This document shows, piece after piece, positions 33,719-42,577 of a stretch of DNA of 42,914 nt. Position numbers and translations under genes: made by a program. The notes beneath the pieces were generated by a model. The model searched no databases. It was not told the DNA's origin and saw nothing but the letters and a program-made list of their open reading frames with translations. Numbering within the stretch: position 1 is the first letter of the stretch; each line of letters starts with the position of its first letter. This DNA is from an uncultured Lachnospiraceae bacterium (GTDB lineage Bacteria > Bacillota > Clostridia > Lachnospirales > Lachnospiraceae), in the NCBI GenBank assembly GCA_947650005.1, contig CANSTU010000021.1, forward strand, positions 1 to 42,914. Reading direction: 5' to 3'.

Positions 33719-34789
33719 ATGGAACTTTTTACGTATTGTGACAGCGAACCCAGATGGTTTACTTTTGAAAATCCCGAAGCACGAAAGGGCGCTGCTTCGA
33801 AAGAAAATTATGGCGCGAAGGGTCATGCATGCGAATATTTTGCACAAAACGAAGTTAAAACGCTTGCTGATTTTTCCGGGATGGGTATCATCCGAAGGAT
33901 CTGGATGACCTTTGACGGCCTTGAGAGCAAAGACATTGCGGAAAGGATCCTGAATAAAGTCTTCATACAAATGTATTGGGATTACGAAACAGAACCGGCC
34001 GTCGATGTGCCTGTGGGGAATTTTTTCCTGTTTGGCGCTGATATTTTGAAGCCCTATGAAAACGAGCTGTTTTCTTCTCCCGAAGGCCGGTCTTTTGTCT
34101 GCCTCATTCCGATGCCTTTTTGTAAACATGCCAGAATACAGTTGGTGAATCGGACCGGCTTTGACATCAAACGTCTGTTTTATGATATAGATATGACTTT
34201 GGAAAATGTCAAAGATGCATTATACTTTCATGCGGTCTATAAAGAAGTTTCAAACGAACTGCTGCATGATATCACCATTTTTGAAAAATGTTCAGGAAAA
34301 GGGCGTTTCCTGGGAATGAATGTGACTGCCCTATTCAATCCGGTTTATGAACAATACTGGTTTGGAGAAAGCGAAATCAAGGTCTATTTTGACGGGGATA
34401 AGGACTATCCTACTTTGGCCGGAACTGGAGTTGAAGATTACATTGGCACTGCGTGGGGACAGAATGAATTTACCGGCCGCTATCAGGGCTGTATCACTTT
34501 TAATTCTGAAAAGACCAGCTTCTATCGTTTTCACATTGTGGACCCAATTTTTTTTAGAAATAGTTGTAAAGTCATGATGCAGACGATCGGAGGAGCTCCT
34601 AAAAAAGAAGTTCTGAGATTTTTGGGGGAAAAGAAACCGCTCTGCCCTGTGACCGCAGATATCAACGGTCGCATTTTGCATCTTTATAAACAGGAAATTG
34701 AATGGGATAAAATACCGGAGGATTCCTGGGTGAATTTCTATAGATGTGATACTTACCGGACCGTTGCGTATTTATATTTGGAGCATTGA
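33719..34789 (+). CDS. GH172 (DUF2961) family glycoside hydrolase
   Basis: This 356-residue protein carries the DUF2961 pattern: RRIWMTFDG near residue 60, PVGNFF near 100, a PMPF motif, and GTGVEDYIGTAWG near 240, followed by the YRFHIVDPI strand. Known GH172 members act on difructose dianhydride or D-arabinofuranosides. There is no signal peptide, so the substrate is probably imported by the preceding importer. The frame reaches back to 33677; the ATG at 33719 has GGAGG six bases before it. It closes the LacI-linked operon. Confidence 0.85.
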   Translation: MELFTYCDSEPRWFTFENPEARKGAASKENYGAKGHACEYFAQNEVKTLADFSGMGIIRRIWMTFDGLESKDIAERILNKVFIQMYWDYETEPAVDVPVGNFFLFGADILKPYENELFSSPEGRSFVCLIPMPFCKHARIQLVNRTGFDIKRLFYDIDMTLENVKDALYFHAVYKEVSNELLHDITIFEKCSGKGRFLGMNVTALFNPVYEQYWFGESEIKVYFDGDKDYPTLAGTGVEDYIGTAWGQNEFTGRYQGCITFNSEKTSFYRFHIVDPIFFRNSCKVMMQTIGGAPKKEVLRFLGEKKPLCPVTADINGRILHLYKQEIEWDKIPEDSWVNFYRCDTYRTVAYLYLEH

Positions 34790-34885
34790 TGGAAGGAATA
34801 ATGGATTAGTGCAATCCTTTGCCTTGTGAACATGTGAACAGCGCTGGTTAGGCCTTAATACAGGCGCAGTGTGGTCAATTTAATG

Positions 34886-34965
34886 CCATGGCCGTCTCCT
34901 GCCAGGCGCTTCCCGAGCTATAGGCGAAAACGGCATGTCCCGGATCAGGCAGGGGAGGGCCATGG
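34886..34965. repeat. imperfect 18-bp inverted repeat
   Basis: The arm CCATGGCCGTCTCCTGCC pairs with GGCAGGGGAGGGCCATGG with two mismatches around 44 bases. It may be the folded end of the GH172 transcript or an element border. No T run follows. Confidence 0.5.
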
Positions 34966-35296
34966 GATATGTCTCGTCTATAATTATATGGATTGTTTAA
35001 ATGAACTATTTGGAAACTATTTTTTATTGATTTGGTAGCGGAAAATCTTCTGATACGTCTTTGCAAGTATTTATAGAAAATGCTTGAAAGCGGCTTAAGG
35101 GGGTTCAGCGTTTGCCGCCGTCTATTCAACTCCTTTTCCAAGTTGAAATATGACGAGAAAATGATGAAAAAAGGAGACTATTACATTAACGACAAAATTG
35201 AATAGTGCCAGCGGCTCGGCATTTTGTCTGACCGTAGTTTTTCTTTGATGACCGCATAAAAACTAGCATATATTTGAGAAAAAAACTCAAATAGAT

Positions 35297-35324
35297 GTTG
35301 GTTTTTATGAAATTATGCGTATAA
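35297..35324 (+). promoter_or_regulatory. promoter of the RloA/RloB operon
   Basis: TTGGTT, 16 bases, then TATAAT, with AGGAGG only seven bases after the -10 box, so the leader is very short. The palindrome TATTTGAG/CTCAAATA just upstream of the -35 box could be an operator. Confidence 0.55.
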
Positions 35325-35346
35325 TAGAAGCAGGAGGTAATGCGTC

Positions 35347-36609
35347 ATGTTGATACAATTTCGTTTCAAAAATTTTAAATCTTTTAGAGATGATACGATT
35401 TTAGACCTTTCTGCTACTAAAATTACGGAATATTCTGACAGGATTATTTCTGCAGGATATGAAAAACTATTGCCTACAGCAGCTATTTTTGGTGCAAATG
35501 CAAGTGGTAAATCAAATGTGATTGAAGCTTTTCGTTATATGATGACTTATGTGATAGAGTCTTTTTCATATGGTGGAGATCCGGATGATAAAAAAACGAA
35601 AAGCAAAAAATTGAAATATACGCCTTTTTTGTTTGATAGCAAAAGCAGGGATGCTGAATCTTCTTTCGAAGTTTACTTTATGGATACGCAAGAACATGGG
35701 TATAAATCATACAACTACGGATTTACACTGAATCAGGATGGTGTTATTGAAGAATGGTTAAATTCAAAAGCCAAGACTGCCCGGGAGTATAAACAAGTTT
35801 TTTATCGCAACGTAGATGAACTGGATTTGTCAGGACTTCCCGCTAAGAGCCAGGAACTTATTCGAATTTCTTTGAATAAAGAAGCACTTATTGTTTCTTT
35901 GGGTGCAAAACTAAAAGTTATGAAATTGAAATCCCTTCGAGACTGGTTCTATAAGACAAATTTTGCCAATTTCGGAAATCCATATGAGAACGTTTTTCTT
36001 TCTTCTCTCATTCCAGAGGGTTTTGCAGAAAATAAATCTGTTCAAGATAAAGTTGTTGCTTATCTTTCATCCTTTGATTCATCTATTATGGGATTTCATG
36101 TTGAGGTTATGAAAGGTGAAGATGAAGATCGCAGGCATGTTAAAATAGACGCGATTCATCGTATGGTTAACGGTGGAACAGCCTCTATACCATTGGCGGA
36201 GGAATCCGATGGAACCTTGAAAATGTTTGCACTCTACCCTGCTTTGCAAGACACTTTGGAAAATGGTGGAGTGTTGTTTGTTGATGAATTGAATGCCAGA
36301 TTGCATCCTTTGTTAGTTAGAAGCTTTTTGATTACTTTTTTGAATCCGGAAATCAACTCGAAACATGCCCAATTAGTATTTACAACCTATGATTCCTGGC
36401 AGCTTTCTAATAATCTTCTTCGAAGAGATGAAATTTGGTTTACTGAAAAAGATGATAGTGGCGTTTCTGCACTTTACTCACTAGCAGATTTTGTGGATGA
36501 GGATGGCATAAAAATTCGTAAAGACGAAAGCTATGAGAAAAACTATTTGCTTGGAAAATACGGTGCGATTCCTACATTGAAATATTTTGACATGTTCAGG
36601 GAGGGATAA
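35347..36609 (+). CDS. RloA-like AAA ATPase (defence system)
   Basis: This is a 420-residue ABC/SMC-type ATPase (AAA_15/AAA_21 group). Walker A is FGANASGKSN (about 48-57). A signature-like EESDGTLKM lies near 285. Walker B is GVLFVDELNARLHP (about 306-319). The family ending LLGKYGAIP is present. The N-terminus MLIQFRFKNFKSFRDD is typical for this group. With the RloB-like gene two bases later it forms the RloAB pair, related to AbiL-type abortive infection. The ATPase is expected to sense phage and control the partner. Its base composition is unlike that of the core genes. Confidence 0.85.
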   Translation: MLIQFRFKNFKSFRDDTILDLSATKITEYSDRIISAGYEKLLPTAAIFGANASGKSNVIEAFRYMMTYVIESFSYGGDPDDKKTKSKKLKYTPFLFDSKSRDAESSFEVYFMDTQEHGYKSYNYGFTLNQDGVIEEWLNSKAKTAREYKQVFYRNVDELDLSGLPAKSQELIRISLNKEALIVSLGAKLKVMKLKSLRDWFYKTNFANFGNPYENVFLSSLIPEGFAENKSVQDKVVAYLSSFDSSIMGFHVEVMKGEDEDRRHVKIDAIHRMVNGGTASIPLAEESDGTLKMFALYPALQDTLENGGVLFVDELNARLHPLLVRSFLITFLNPEINSKHAQLVFTTYDSWQLSNNLLRRDEIWFTEKDDSGVSALYSLADFVDEDGIKIRKDESYEKNYLLGKYGAIPTLKYFDMFREG

Positions 36610-36611
36610 GC

Positions 36612-37271
36612 ATGGCAAAAGCAGATAGAAAAGGAAAACGTAAAGGGAGAGACAATTTTCGCACAAGGGTTCCAGATTTAGGGTATTATTTTATAGTAAC
36701 TGATACAAGGGAAACCGAAGAAAACTATATGTATGGGCTCCGGGACTCTCTCCCTAAGGATTTACAAGGGCGAATTGTAATTAAAGTTTCTAAAGCTAAA
36801 ACAGATGAACTTGTTACTGCATGTAAAGAACAAGCTGCCATGGAACCTCAATATGGAGAACCTTGGATTGTATTTGACCGTGACCGGGTTGTTCATTTTG
36901 ATCAGATTATAGAAACTGCCAAACAGGAAGGGGTTAATGCTGGCTGGTCAAATCCTTGCATTGAGATTTGGTTTGATGCTTACTTTGGAAGAATGCATGG
37001 CTATCAGGATTCTGTTACATGCTGTCGCGAGTTTTCCAATACTTTCGAAAAGAAAACCGGACAGGAATATAAAAAGTCCAGTAAACAGATTTATACGATG
37101 CTGAATCGTTATGGTAATGAGACAGAAGCTATTAGAATAGCAGAATCCCGTCTCGCACAGTATTTGAGAGACGGGATAAACAAGCCATCAGAAATGAGCC
37201 CGTGTACAACGGTACATAGGTTGGTCGATGAAATAAGAGATAAAATAGAAAGGATTACTTCAAATGAGTGA
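36612..37271 (+). CDS. RloB-like protein (putative toprim-type effector)
   Basis: This 219-residue protein matches the RloB family. After a basic N-terminus (KADRKGKRKGRDNFRTR) comes YYFIVTDTRETEENY, where the family usually reads CEGxxTExxY, so the first acidic residue is Asp in place of Glu. The DxD motif is IVFDRDRV, and the SNPCIEIWFDAYF segment is typical. Toprim-like nuclease activity is inferred from these acidic motifs. The gene starts two bases after the ATPase stop, with GGGAGGG inside the ATPase end, so the two are made together. Confidence 0.82.
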   Translation: MAKADRKGKRKGRDNFRTRVPDLGYYFIVTDTRETEENYMYGLRDSLPKDLQGRIVIKVSKAKTDELVTACKEQAAMEPQYGEPWIVFDRDRVVHFDQIIETAKQEGVNAGWSNPCIEIWFDAYFGRMHGYQDSVTCCREFSNTFEKKTGQEYKKSSKQIYTMLNRYGNETEAIRIAESRLAQYLRDGINKPSEMSPCTTVHRLVDEIRDKIERITSNE

Positions 37272-37289
37272 TATTTTCAAACTGAAAAG

Positions 37290-37721
37290 TATATATTAGC
37301 AATGCCAATATTGAATTAGAAGGAGAAGGGAACCTTGTACATACAATCTTTTCTGAATTGAGAGAGGATGGTTTGGGGAAACGATCTGATTCAGTTCCTG
37401 TGGAGTTAAAGAATGATGTGTCCGATAAGGGGATGTTTTGAGCGATATGGTTTGGAAAGTGATGTAAAAGATTCTAAAGGGGTATTTCTCTACTTGAGTG
37501 ATTTAATTCCTCACTTCCTTAACTCCCCAAAATGGAATTCCAGTCGTAATATAAACAAAGGTCTCTTAGCTGTAAAACACTTCGGTGATTTGAGTGCTCA
37601 TAATCGGCGATATTTAGCAAAAAAGAGTGATATTGATGGTATGAAAACAGATTTAAGACAAGCATTACAGGAAATCGTATTAACCATTGATTATCTACAT
37701 TGGAAAAAAGATCAAGAATAG
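37290..37721 (+). pseudogene. frameshifted HEPN/DUF4145-like remnant
   Basis: Two frames together give one broken product. The first (about 37290-37440) has no start codon and ends at a TGA. The second (37413-37721) carries GLLAVKHFGDLSAHNRR and a helical end, resembling the C-terminus of DUF4145/HEPN-like proteins. A frame change near 37410-37445 would join them. The N-terminal part is missing. It may be a decayed third component of the RloAB locus. The assignment of the family is tentative. Confidence 0.4.
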
Positions 37722-37725
37722 TAAG

Positions 37726-37769
37726 AAATGCTCAACATCCTTTGATTTATAAGATGTTGAGCATTTTTT
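37726..37769 (+). terminator. terminator of the RloAB unit
   Basis: AAATGCTCAACATC and GATGTTGAGCATTT pair perfectly over 14 bases and end in a run of six T. Confidence 0.9.
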
Positions 37770-38358
37770 GCTGTACTTAATTCCAATATATTAATCACAA
37801 AACCAGTAATTATAGTTGCCTTCATTTTTTAAGTTGTTCTTTATAAATTTGTATTCATGAGCTACATCTAGAATTTAATGTTTATGTAAGGCTGTCGACA
37901 AAACGGTATTTGTAGTACTTTTCTGCAATTAATTAAGTAAAGATCTGAAACCAAAGAAGTTTTTTTACACGTTGTTTTTATATTTTATGGAGCAAATTGT
38001 ATATAAAATTTCGGTGATAATACTTGTGAATTTAACTGAAATGAAGAAAACTTGTCGAAATTTCGTATGTGTGTGACGGAGATTGTGGCGGCAAGATTCG
38101 ATAGAGTACGGCAATATAGATTATAAAACGTTAAACAAAACTGTCGAATGAATAGAGATTAATAAAGAATTATAAGCACTTTTTAACATAGCCCAAATTA
38201 TGGGAAATAGAAAATTGTCAAATAACTTCTAAAAACAATGACTTTTTAGAAGTTATTTGATATTATATGAGCAGTATATATCTTAAATTTGAGTGTAAGT
38301 ATTACTTTCGGTCCCAGAAGATATATGATTCTAGCAGAGAGGATGTGAATCGATAAAC
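37770..38358. other. about 590 bp A/T-rich gap between defence units
   Basis: No gene is recognised. TGTCGA occurs three times (37893, 38053, 38142). A perfect 18-bp inverted repeat lies at 38218-38260 and a weak promoter at 38302-38329 (TTACTT, 16 bases, TATGAT). Confidence 0.5.
38218..38260. repeat. perfect 18-bp inverted repeat upstream of the Dam gene
   Basis: The arm TCAAATAACTTCTAAAAA pairs perfectly with TTTTTAGAAGTTATTTGA around CAATGAC. It may be a bidirectional terminator or a binding site for a control protein. It lies about 100 bases before the Dam start. Confidence 0.7.
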
Positions 38359-39183
38359 GTGCATCCATTTTTAAAATGGCCAGGAGGAAAAAGATGGTTG
38401 ATTGCAAATTACCGACACATTTTTCCTGCCGAATACAATCGCTATTATGAACCGTTTCTCGGTGGTGGATCCGCTTTTTTTTCCTTAATACCAAAACAAG
38501 CCACCATATCCGATATCAACGGTGAATTAATCAATACATATCGTGTTATGGCAAGAAATCCAGAACAGCTCCGTGAGCAATTAATTCAACATCAAGAGCA
38601 TCATTCGGCTACTCATTACTATGCTGTAAGAGCGAATGTGCCTAATAATGCTGTTGAGCGTGCCGCCAGATTTCTTTATTTAAATAGGGCATGTTTTAAT
38701 GGCATGTACCGTGTTAATCGTTTAGGAGAGTTCAATGTGCCCATTGGCACGAAACAACAGTTTATTGATGATGTACAGCAGTTTGAAGAATATTCTGAAG
38801 CGTTACACAGTGTCCACATACGAAAACAGGATTTTGTTGATACAATACGTGAAGCGACCGTTGGCGATCTTGTTTTTGCTGATCCGCCTTACACAATAGC
38901 ACACAATCAAAACGCTTTTATTAAGTATAATGAGAAACTATTTTCATGGAAAGATCAAAAGCGCTTGCTTAATGCTTTGACACGAGCAAGAGATAGAGGT
39001 GCAATCATTATTGCAACTAATACTAATTATCCACCTTTACAACAGATGTATGATGATAACTACTTTTATACACAAGCCTTACATAGGTTCAGTTCAATAT
39101 CTGGGCTGGCGGCCGGACGAGGTACACAGAAAGAGTTGTTGGTATCTTCATACCCTATTAACTTACAGGAGGAAAGACGATGA
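38359..39183 (+). CDS. D12-class (Dam-like) DNA adenine methyltransferase
   Basis: This is an N6-adenine methyltransferase of 274 residues. The AdoMet motif FLKWPGGK stands at the N-terminus and the catalytic DPPY near residue 174 (VFADPPYTIAHNQ). RYYEPFLGGGSAFF is also typical. GATC is the usual target of the class, but the target of this enzyme is unproven. It starts with GTG at 38359. The frame is open only to 38335 and offers no other start, and GAGG lies rather far upstream. The end overlaps the HerA gene by ATGA. It would mark host DNA for the HerA-NurA pair. Confidence 0.88.
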   Translation: MHPFLKWPGGKRWLIANYRHIFPAEYNRYYEPFLGGGSAFFSLIPKQATISDINGELINTYRVMARNPEQLREQLIQHQEHHSATHYYAVRANVPNNAVERAARFLYLNRACFNGMYRVNRLGEFNVPIGTKQQFIDDVQQFEEYSEALHSVHIRKQDFVDTIREATVGDLVFADPPYTIAHNQNAFIKYNEKLFSWKDQKRLLNALTRARDRGAIIIATNTNYPPLQQMYDDNYFYTQALHRFSSISGLAAGRGTQKELLVSSYPINLQEERR

Positions 39184-41177
39184 ATACGTTGACGGGCCTC
39201 ATTGACAGGTCAATTTATCAGGACAACCCCATTTCTGTGTTAATGTCCTTTATTGAACAAGAGAAACGACATAAGAATGCGCGTGAAGTCGAGAAAATGC
39301 GCTTTATAGGTTATGTATTGGAGTTAGGGTTTGACAGAGCAAAAATCATTACCTCTGATCAATACAAGATTATAGTTGGCGGCGTTCCAAGAGGTTCTTT
39401 TTTGATTATGGTTCCCAGCGAGTTCGGAAGCGCGCCTCCCCATTTTTCATTGCTCCGCGTCAGAGGCGTCTCGACTACACCATTGAGCAGCCAAGTTCAA
39501 CAAACTTATTTTGAGCTACATAAAAAGGCTATGCCAGAGCTTGACATTTGGACACAAAACGAACTTCAATGGGGTGCTTTGGAGTGCGATGTATTAGGCA
39601 TGTTTTATGCAAATCCCAAGGCTTCCAGTAAACTAGAGTTTTCAGGAGACGTGAATAACATAGTAAGTGCCCACAGATATGAAGTCTATGCTCCCAGTGA
39701 TGAGCTGTTAAAGGTAATCATAAATGGCATTGTACCGGAAAAATCCAGATTTGAACTAGGTGATCTACGCACAATGGAATGTCGGCTAATTGAAGGTGAT
39801 ATTACTTCAAGTATTATTCCGGTGTATGTATCAATGGAGGATTTTAAGGGACGTCGTACAGCCATGTTTGGTAAAACAAGATTGGGCAAATCCAACGTAG
39901 TCAAACTTCTTGCTCAAGGGATGATTAATGCAACGAATGGACTGCCCAATGATCAAACTGTTGGACAACTGATTTTTGATATAAACGGAGAATATGCTAA
40001 TGACAACCCGCAGGATGGTAATAAATCTTTGCGCTCATCTAATGAGAACCGTTGTATCGTATATGCGCTCACTCCGCGAGAAGGAACTCCATCAGAAGTT
40101 CTTCGTATGAACTTCTATGAATACCCTTCTGCAGGACTTGGACTATTAGCATCTTTTCTTAGTACTGATAAAAGAAATTCGATTTATATTACAAGTTTCA
40201 CAAGTTCAGCTATTATAGACTTTGATGAATTGGAATTGCTGGAAGAGGGTGACAAAACTAGAGCAGCAAGAAAAATATTGTTTTATTGGGCTATCTTGAA
40301 AAAAGCTGGGTATCCTGCGGATGAGAGAAAAATTCGTTCTATGGTTAAGAGTAGAAATGCAACTGGATTTGATCCCGGCTTTGGAGAAAAACTTCGTATG
40401 GCAGCTCATGGCGTGGCAGATCCGAGAATGCTACCGGATGTAAATTCTTTAGATGCACTTGTCGAAGAGTTGGGCAAGATAAATGCCTTTCGACTGAACC
40501 ACCCAAAGGAAAACGATAAACTTTTCATTACAACCTCTTCAAAAAAGCCGATCTTTGATTCGGATGACTGTGCCTTGCTGGATTTTTTATTCCCAAAGGC
40601 CGGGGCCGGGCCGGACATGATACGTAAGTATCGTATTTATCATGATGCAAGAGCAAGTGACTTCACCGTTGATATTCTGAAATCTTTAGATGAAGGAAAA
40701 ACTGTCATTCTGGACCTTGGTAATGCACAAGATGCTATACGGCAATACTTTTCGGATATTTTATCGATAGCCGTTTTTACTCACCAAGAGCAGAAATTCG
40801 TCAGCAATTCGCTAAAAAGTCATTATATACAGCTTTATTTTGAAGAGGCACACAACTTGTTCCCGGTAACATCAAATAGTATGGCAGATATTTATTCCCG
40901 TTTCGCGAAAGAAGGTGCCAAATTCCATATTGGAATGATTTATTCCACACAGTCACCGTCAACGATTAGTAAGGAACTGTTGGCGCAGACTGAAAACTTT
41001 TTTGTAGGGCATCTTTCATCACAGGATGAAGCTCATGCTCTTGCGCGTTTGCAGGTTGCCTTTGACGGGATTGAGCAAGATATTTTGCGTGCAAAAACAC
41101 CTGGATTTATGCGGATGCTTACAATGTCGAACCGATTTGTTGTTCCGGTTCAGGCTAAATTATATGAGGGAGTTTAA
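39180..41177 (+). CDS. HerA-like hexameric ATPase/DNA translocase
   Basis: This is a 665-residue FtsK/HerA-superfamily motor. The N-terminal HAS-barrel-like segment (EKMRFIGYVLELGFDRAKII) is followed by Walker A GKTRLGKSN near residue 230, LIFDINGEYA near 265, and Walker B LYFEEAHNLFP near 555. IGMIYSTQSPSTISKELL is the typical HerA sensor region. AGGAGG lies six bases before the ATG, which overlaps the Dam stop. HerA proteins drive DNA through a bound NurA nuclease in end resection and in several bacterial defence systems. Confidence 0.88.
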   Translation: MNTLTGLIDRSIYQDNPISVLMSFIEQEKRHKNAREVEKMRFIGYVLELGFDRAKIITSDQYKIIVGGVPRGSFLIMVPSEFGSAPPHFSLLRVRGVSTTPLSSQVQQTYFELHKKAMPELDIWTQNELQWGALECDVLGMFYANPKASSKLEFSGDVNNIVSAHRYEVYAPSDELLKVIINGIVPEKSRFELGDLRTMECRLIEGDITSSIIPVYVSMEDFKGRRTAMFGKTRLGKSNVVKLLAQGMINATNGLPNDQTVGQLIFDINGEYANDNPQDGNKSLRSSNENRCIVYALTPREGTPSEVLRMNFYEYPSAGLGLLASFLSTDKRNSIYITSFTSSAIIDFDELELLEEGDKTRAARKILFYWAILKKAGYPADERKIRSMVKSRNATGFDPGFGEKLRMAAHGVADPRMLPDVNSLDALVEELGKINAFRLNHPKENDKLFITTSSKKPIFDSDDCALLDFLFPKAGAGPDMIRKYRIYHDARASDFTVDILKSLDEGKTVILDLGNAQDAIRQYFSDILSIAVFTHQEQKFVSNSLKSHYIQLYFEEAHNLFPVTSNSMADIYSRFAKEGAKFHIGMIYSTQSPSTISKELLAQTENFFVGHLSSQDEAHALARLQVAFDGIEQDILRAKTPGFMRMLTMSNRFVVPVQAKLYEGV

Positions 41178-41192
41178 CTTGGAGGTGGAAGC

Positions 41193-42524
41193 ATGGCGTA
41201 TTCCTCAACTGGAAAACTACCCGATGAACATGCCTCAAAATTAGGTCACTTGTCAGTTATCCAGAGCCAATGGGTACAATCACTGATAGAAGATTTTGAG
41301 GATAATCAATCTCGGGAGACAGACTACGATATGTCTTTATGGCATGATTTCGATGTGGGTCAATTAGAAAAACTAAAGTATATTTGGGCTGTTGACGGCT
41401 CTTTTGTTTCTGTAAAAACAAACCCGACTACGGGTAAGGAAGTTGCATTTATAAAGACTGCTTTGATTTCTGTTGATAAAAAGAATCTGGAGAAGATTGA
41501 CAAGAAAAATCCACATCCACTCTTGCTACAAGACATTATGGCTGGTAGTGCTTTATTTCATGCAACTGTTTTACCGCTGAAAAATGTAAAAACGAGTTTA
41601 GGCAGCAACTATGATGCAATTCGGCATATTATATACGACTCTATGCGTGTCGATGAGGATGGTCAGTATTTTCAGACACTCAAGTGGCTTTCATACAAAA
41701 AGTGGGAAGACAGCAAAGGTTGCTCTCCAAAGTTTGATTGCCCTCATTGCTCCAATGAGATCCCAGGATTACCATATGATTCATCAAAAGGTGAATGCCC
41801 TCACTGCCACAAAGAAGTGCTATTGACTGACATGATAGGGTTTCATCTTGATATGGAGGAAGATAGTGCTTCCGAAAAAATAGTATCCTCCTATATGCTT
41901 TTGATGGAACATCTAATGCTATTTACAATTGTACGACTTATGTGGCATCATACAGATAAAAGTGTTTTTTCGGATACGCTTTTTATAAAGGATGGGCCTT
42001 TAACATTGCGTAGTCAGTATGCGAAGTTTGTTCCCTTAATCCGTGATTTCATTGAATACACAAAACGAGTGCAAAGGCCCATACATATCATTGGGCAAGA
42101 AAAAAGTGGCGTTTTTCATGATCATCTGACCGTACTTTCCAAATATGTTTCTCCTAAACAATTGGGCGAAACACCTACGGTAGCTGTACTCACTCATGAA
42201 TATGTGAGAAAGGAAGTCTATCGAACAGGAGATCTTGCTAATCCGTATGGCTCAAGAACCAATTGGGGCGAAAAGGTATATGTTAAGTTGGAGCCCGATA
42301 CCTCACTTGTCTTAAATATTCCAACAGGAAAATATAACGAGAATCCACAATTTCCGAAACAGGATGATCTTGTCGGGTTAGAGCGCATAATGGCAACTCT
42401 CCCAGATTTGATCAGCAGGAGACATGAAGGGGCATTGTTTCCGGTAGAACTAGCTAATGGAGTAGCATCAATGTCCAGCTATCCATCAGCGAAAATATTA
42501 CAGCGCTTTATTGAAAGCAAATAA
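41193..42524 (+). CDS. NurA-domain nuclease with a zinc ribbon
   Basis: This is a 443-residue nuclease of the NurA type. The N-terminal metal-site Asp is in WAVDGSF near residue 67, and a later acidic site is FIKDGPL near 266. Further segments (IIGQEKSG, NPYGSRTNWGEKVYVKLE) fit the family. Between them a CPHC...CPHC zinc ribbon (about 183-208) is inserted, which archaeal NurA lacks. TTGGAGG precedes the ATG, 15 bases after the HerA stop. It should degrade DNA when driven by the HerA ring. Confidence 0.82.
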   Translation: MAYSSTGKLPDEHASKLGHLSVIQSQWVQSLIEDFEDNQSRETDYDMSLWHDFDVGQLEKLKYIWAVDGSFVSVKTNPTTGKEVAFIKTALISVDKKNLEKIDKKNPHPLLLQDIMAGSALFHATVLPLKNVKTSLGSNYDAIRHIIYDSMRVDEDGQYFQTLKWLSYKKWEDSKGCSPKFDCPHCSNEIPGLPYDSSKGECPHCHKEVLLTDMIGFHLDMEEDSASEKIVSSYMLLMEHLMLFTIVRLMWHHTDKSVFSDTLFIKDGPLTLRSQYAKFVPLIRDFIEYTKRVQRPIHIIGQEKSGVFHDHLTVLSKYVSPKQLGETPTVAVLTHEYVRKEVYRTGDLANPYGSRTNWGEKVYVKLEPDTSLVLNIPTGKYNENPQFPKQDDLVGLERIMATLPDLISRRHEGALFPVELANGVASMSSYPSAKILQRFIESK

Positions 42525-42537
42525 GTAATCATGCTAT

Positions 42538-42576
42538 AACAAAAGTCGATGTGTAATTGATACATCGGCTTTTGTT
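42538..42576 (+). terminator. terminator of the Dam-HerA-NurA operon
   Basis: AACAAAAGTCGATGT pairs with ACATCGGCTTTTGTT (one G-U pair). The descending arm ends in a T-rich run. It can also serve the minus strand. Confidence 0.7.
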
Positions 42577-42577
42577 G

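Larger units (their letters stand above)
34790..35346. other. 557-bp border region between the sugar operon and the defence island
   Basis: No gene is recognised. It contains an 18-bp imperfect inverted repeat (34886-34903 with 34948-34965, two mismatches), an 8-bp stem TATTTGAG/CTCAAATA (35271-35292) and a promoter for the RloA gene. The sequence turns strongly A/T-rich here. Confidence 0.5.

Noticed and set aside
34875-35141. An 88-codon minus-strand frame in the border region
   Set aside because: It crosses an inverted repeat and shows no known motif or start signal.
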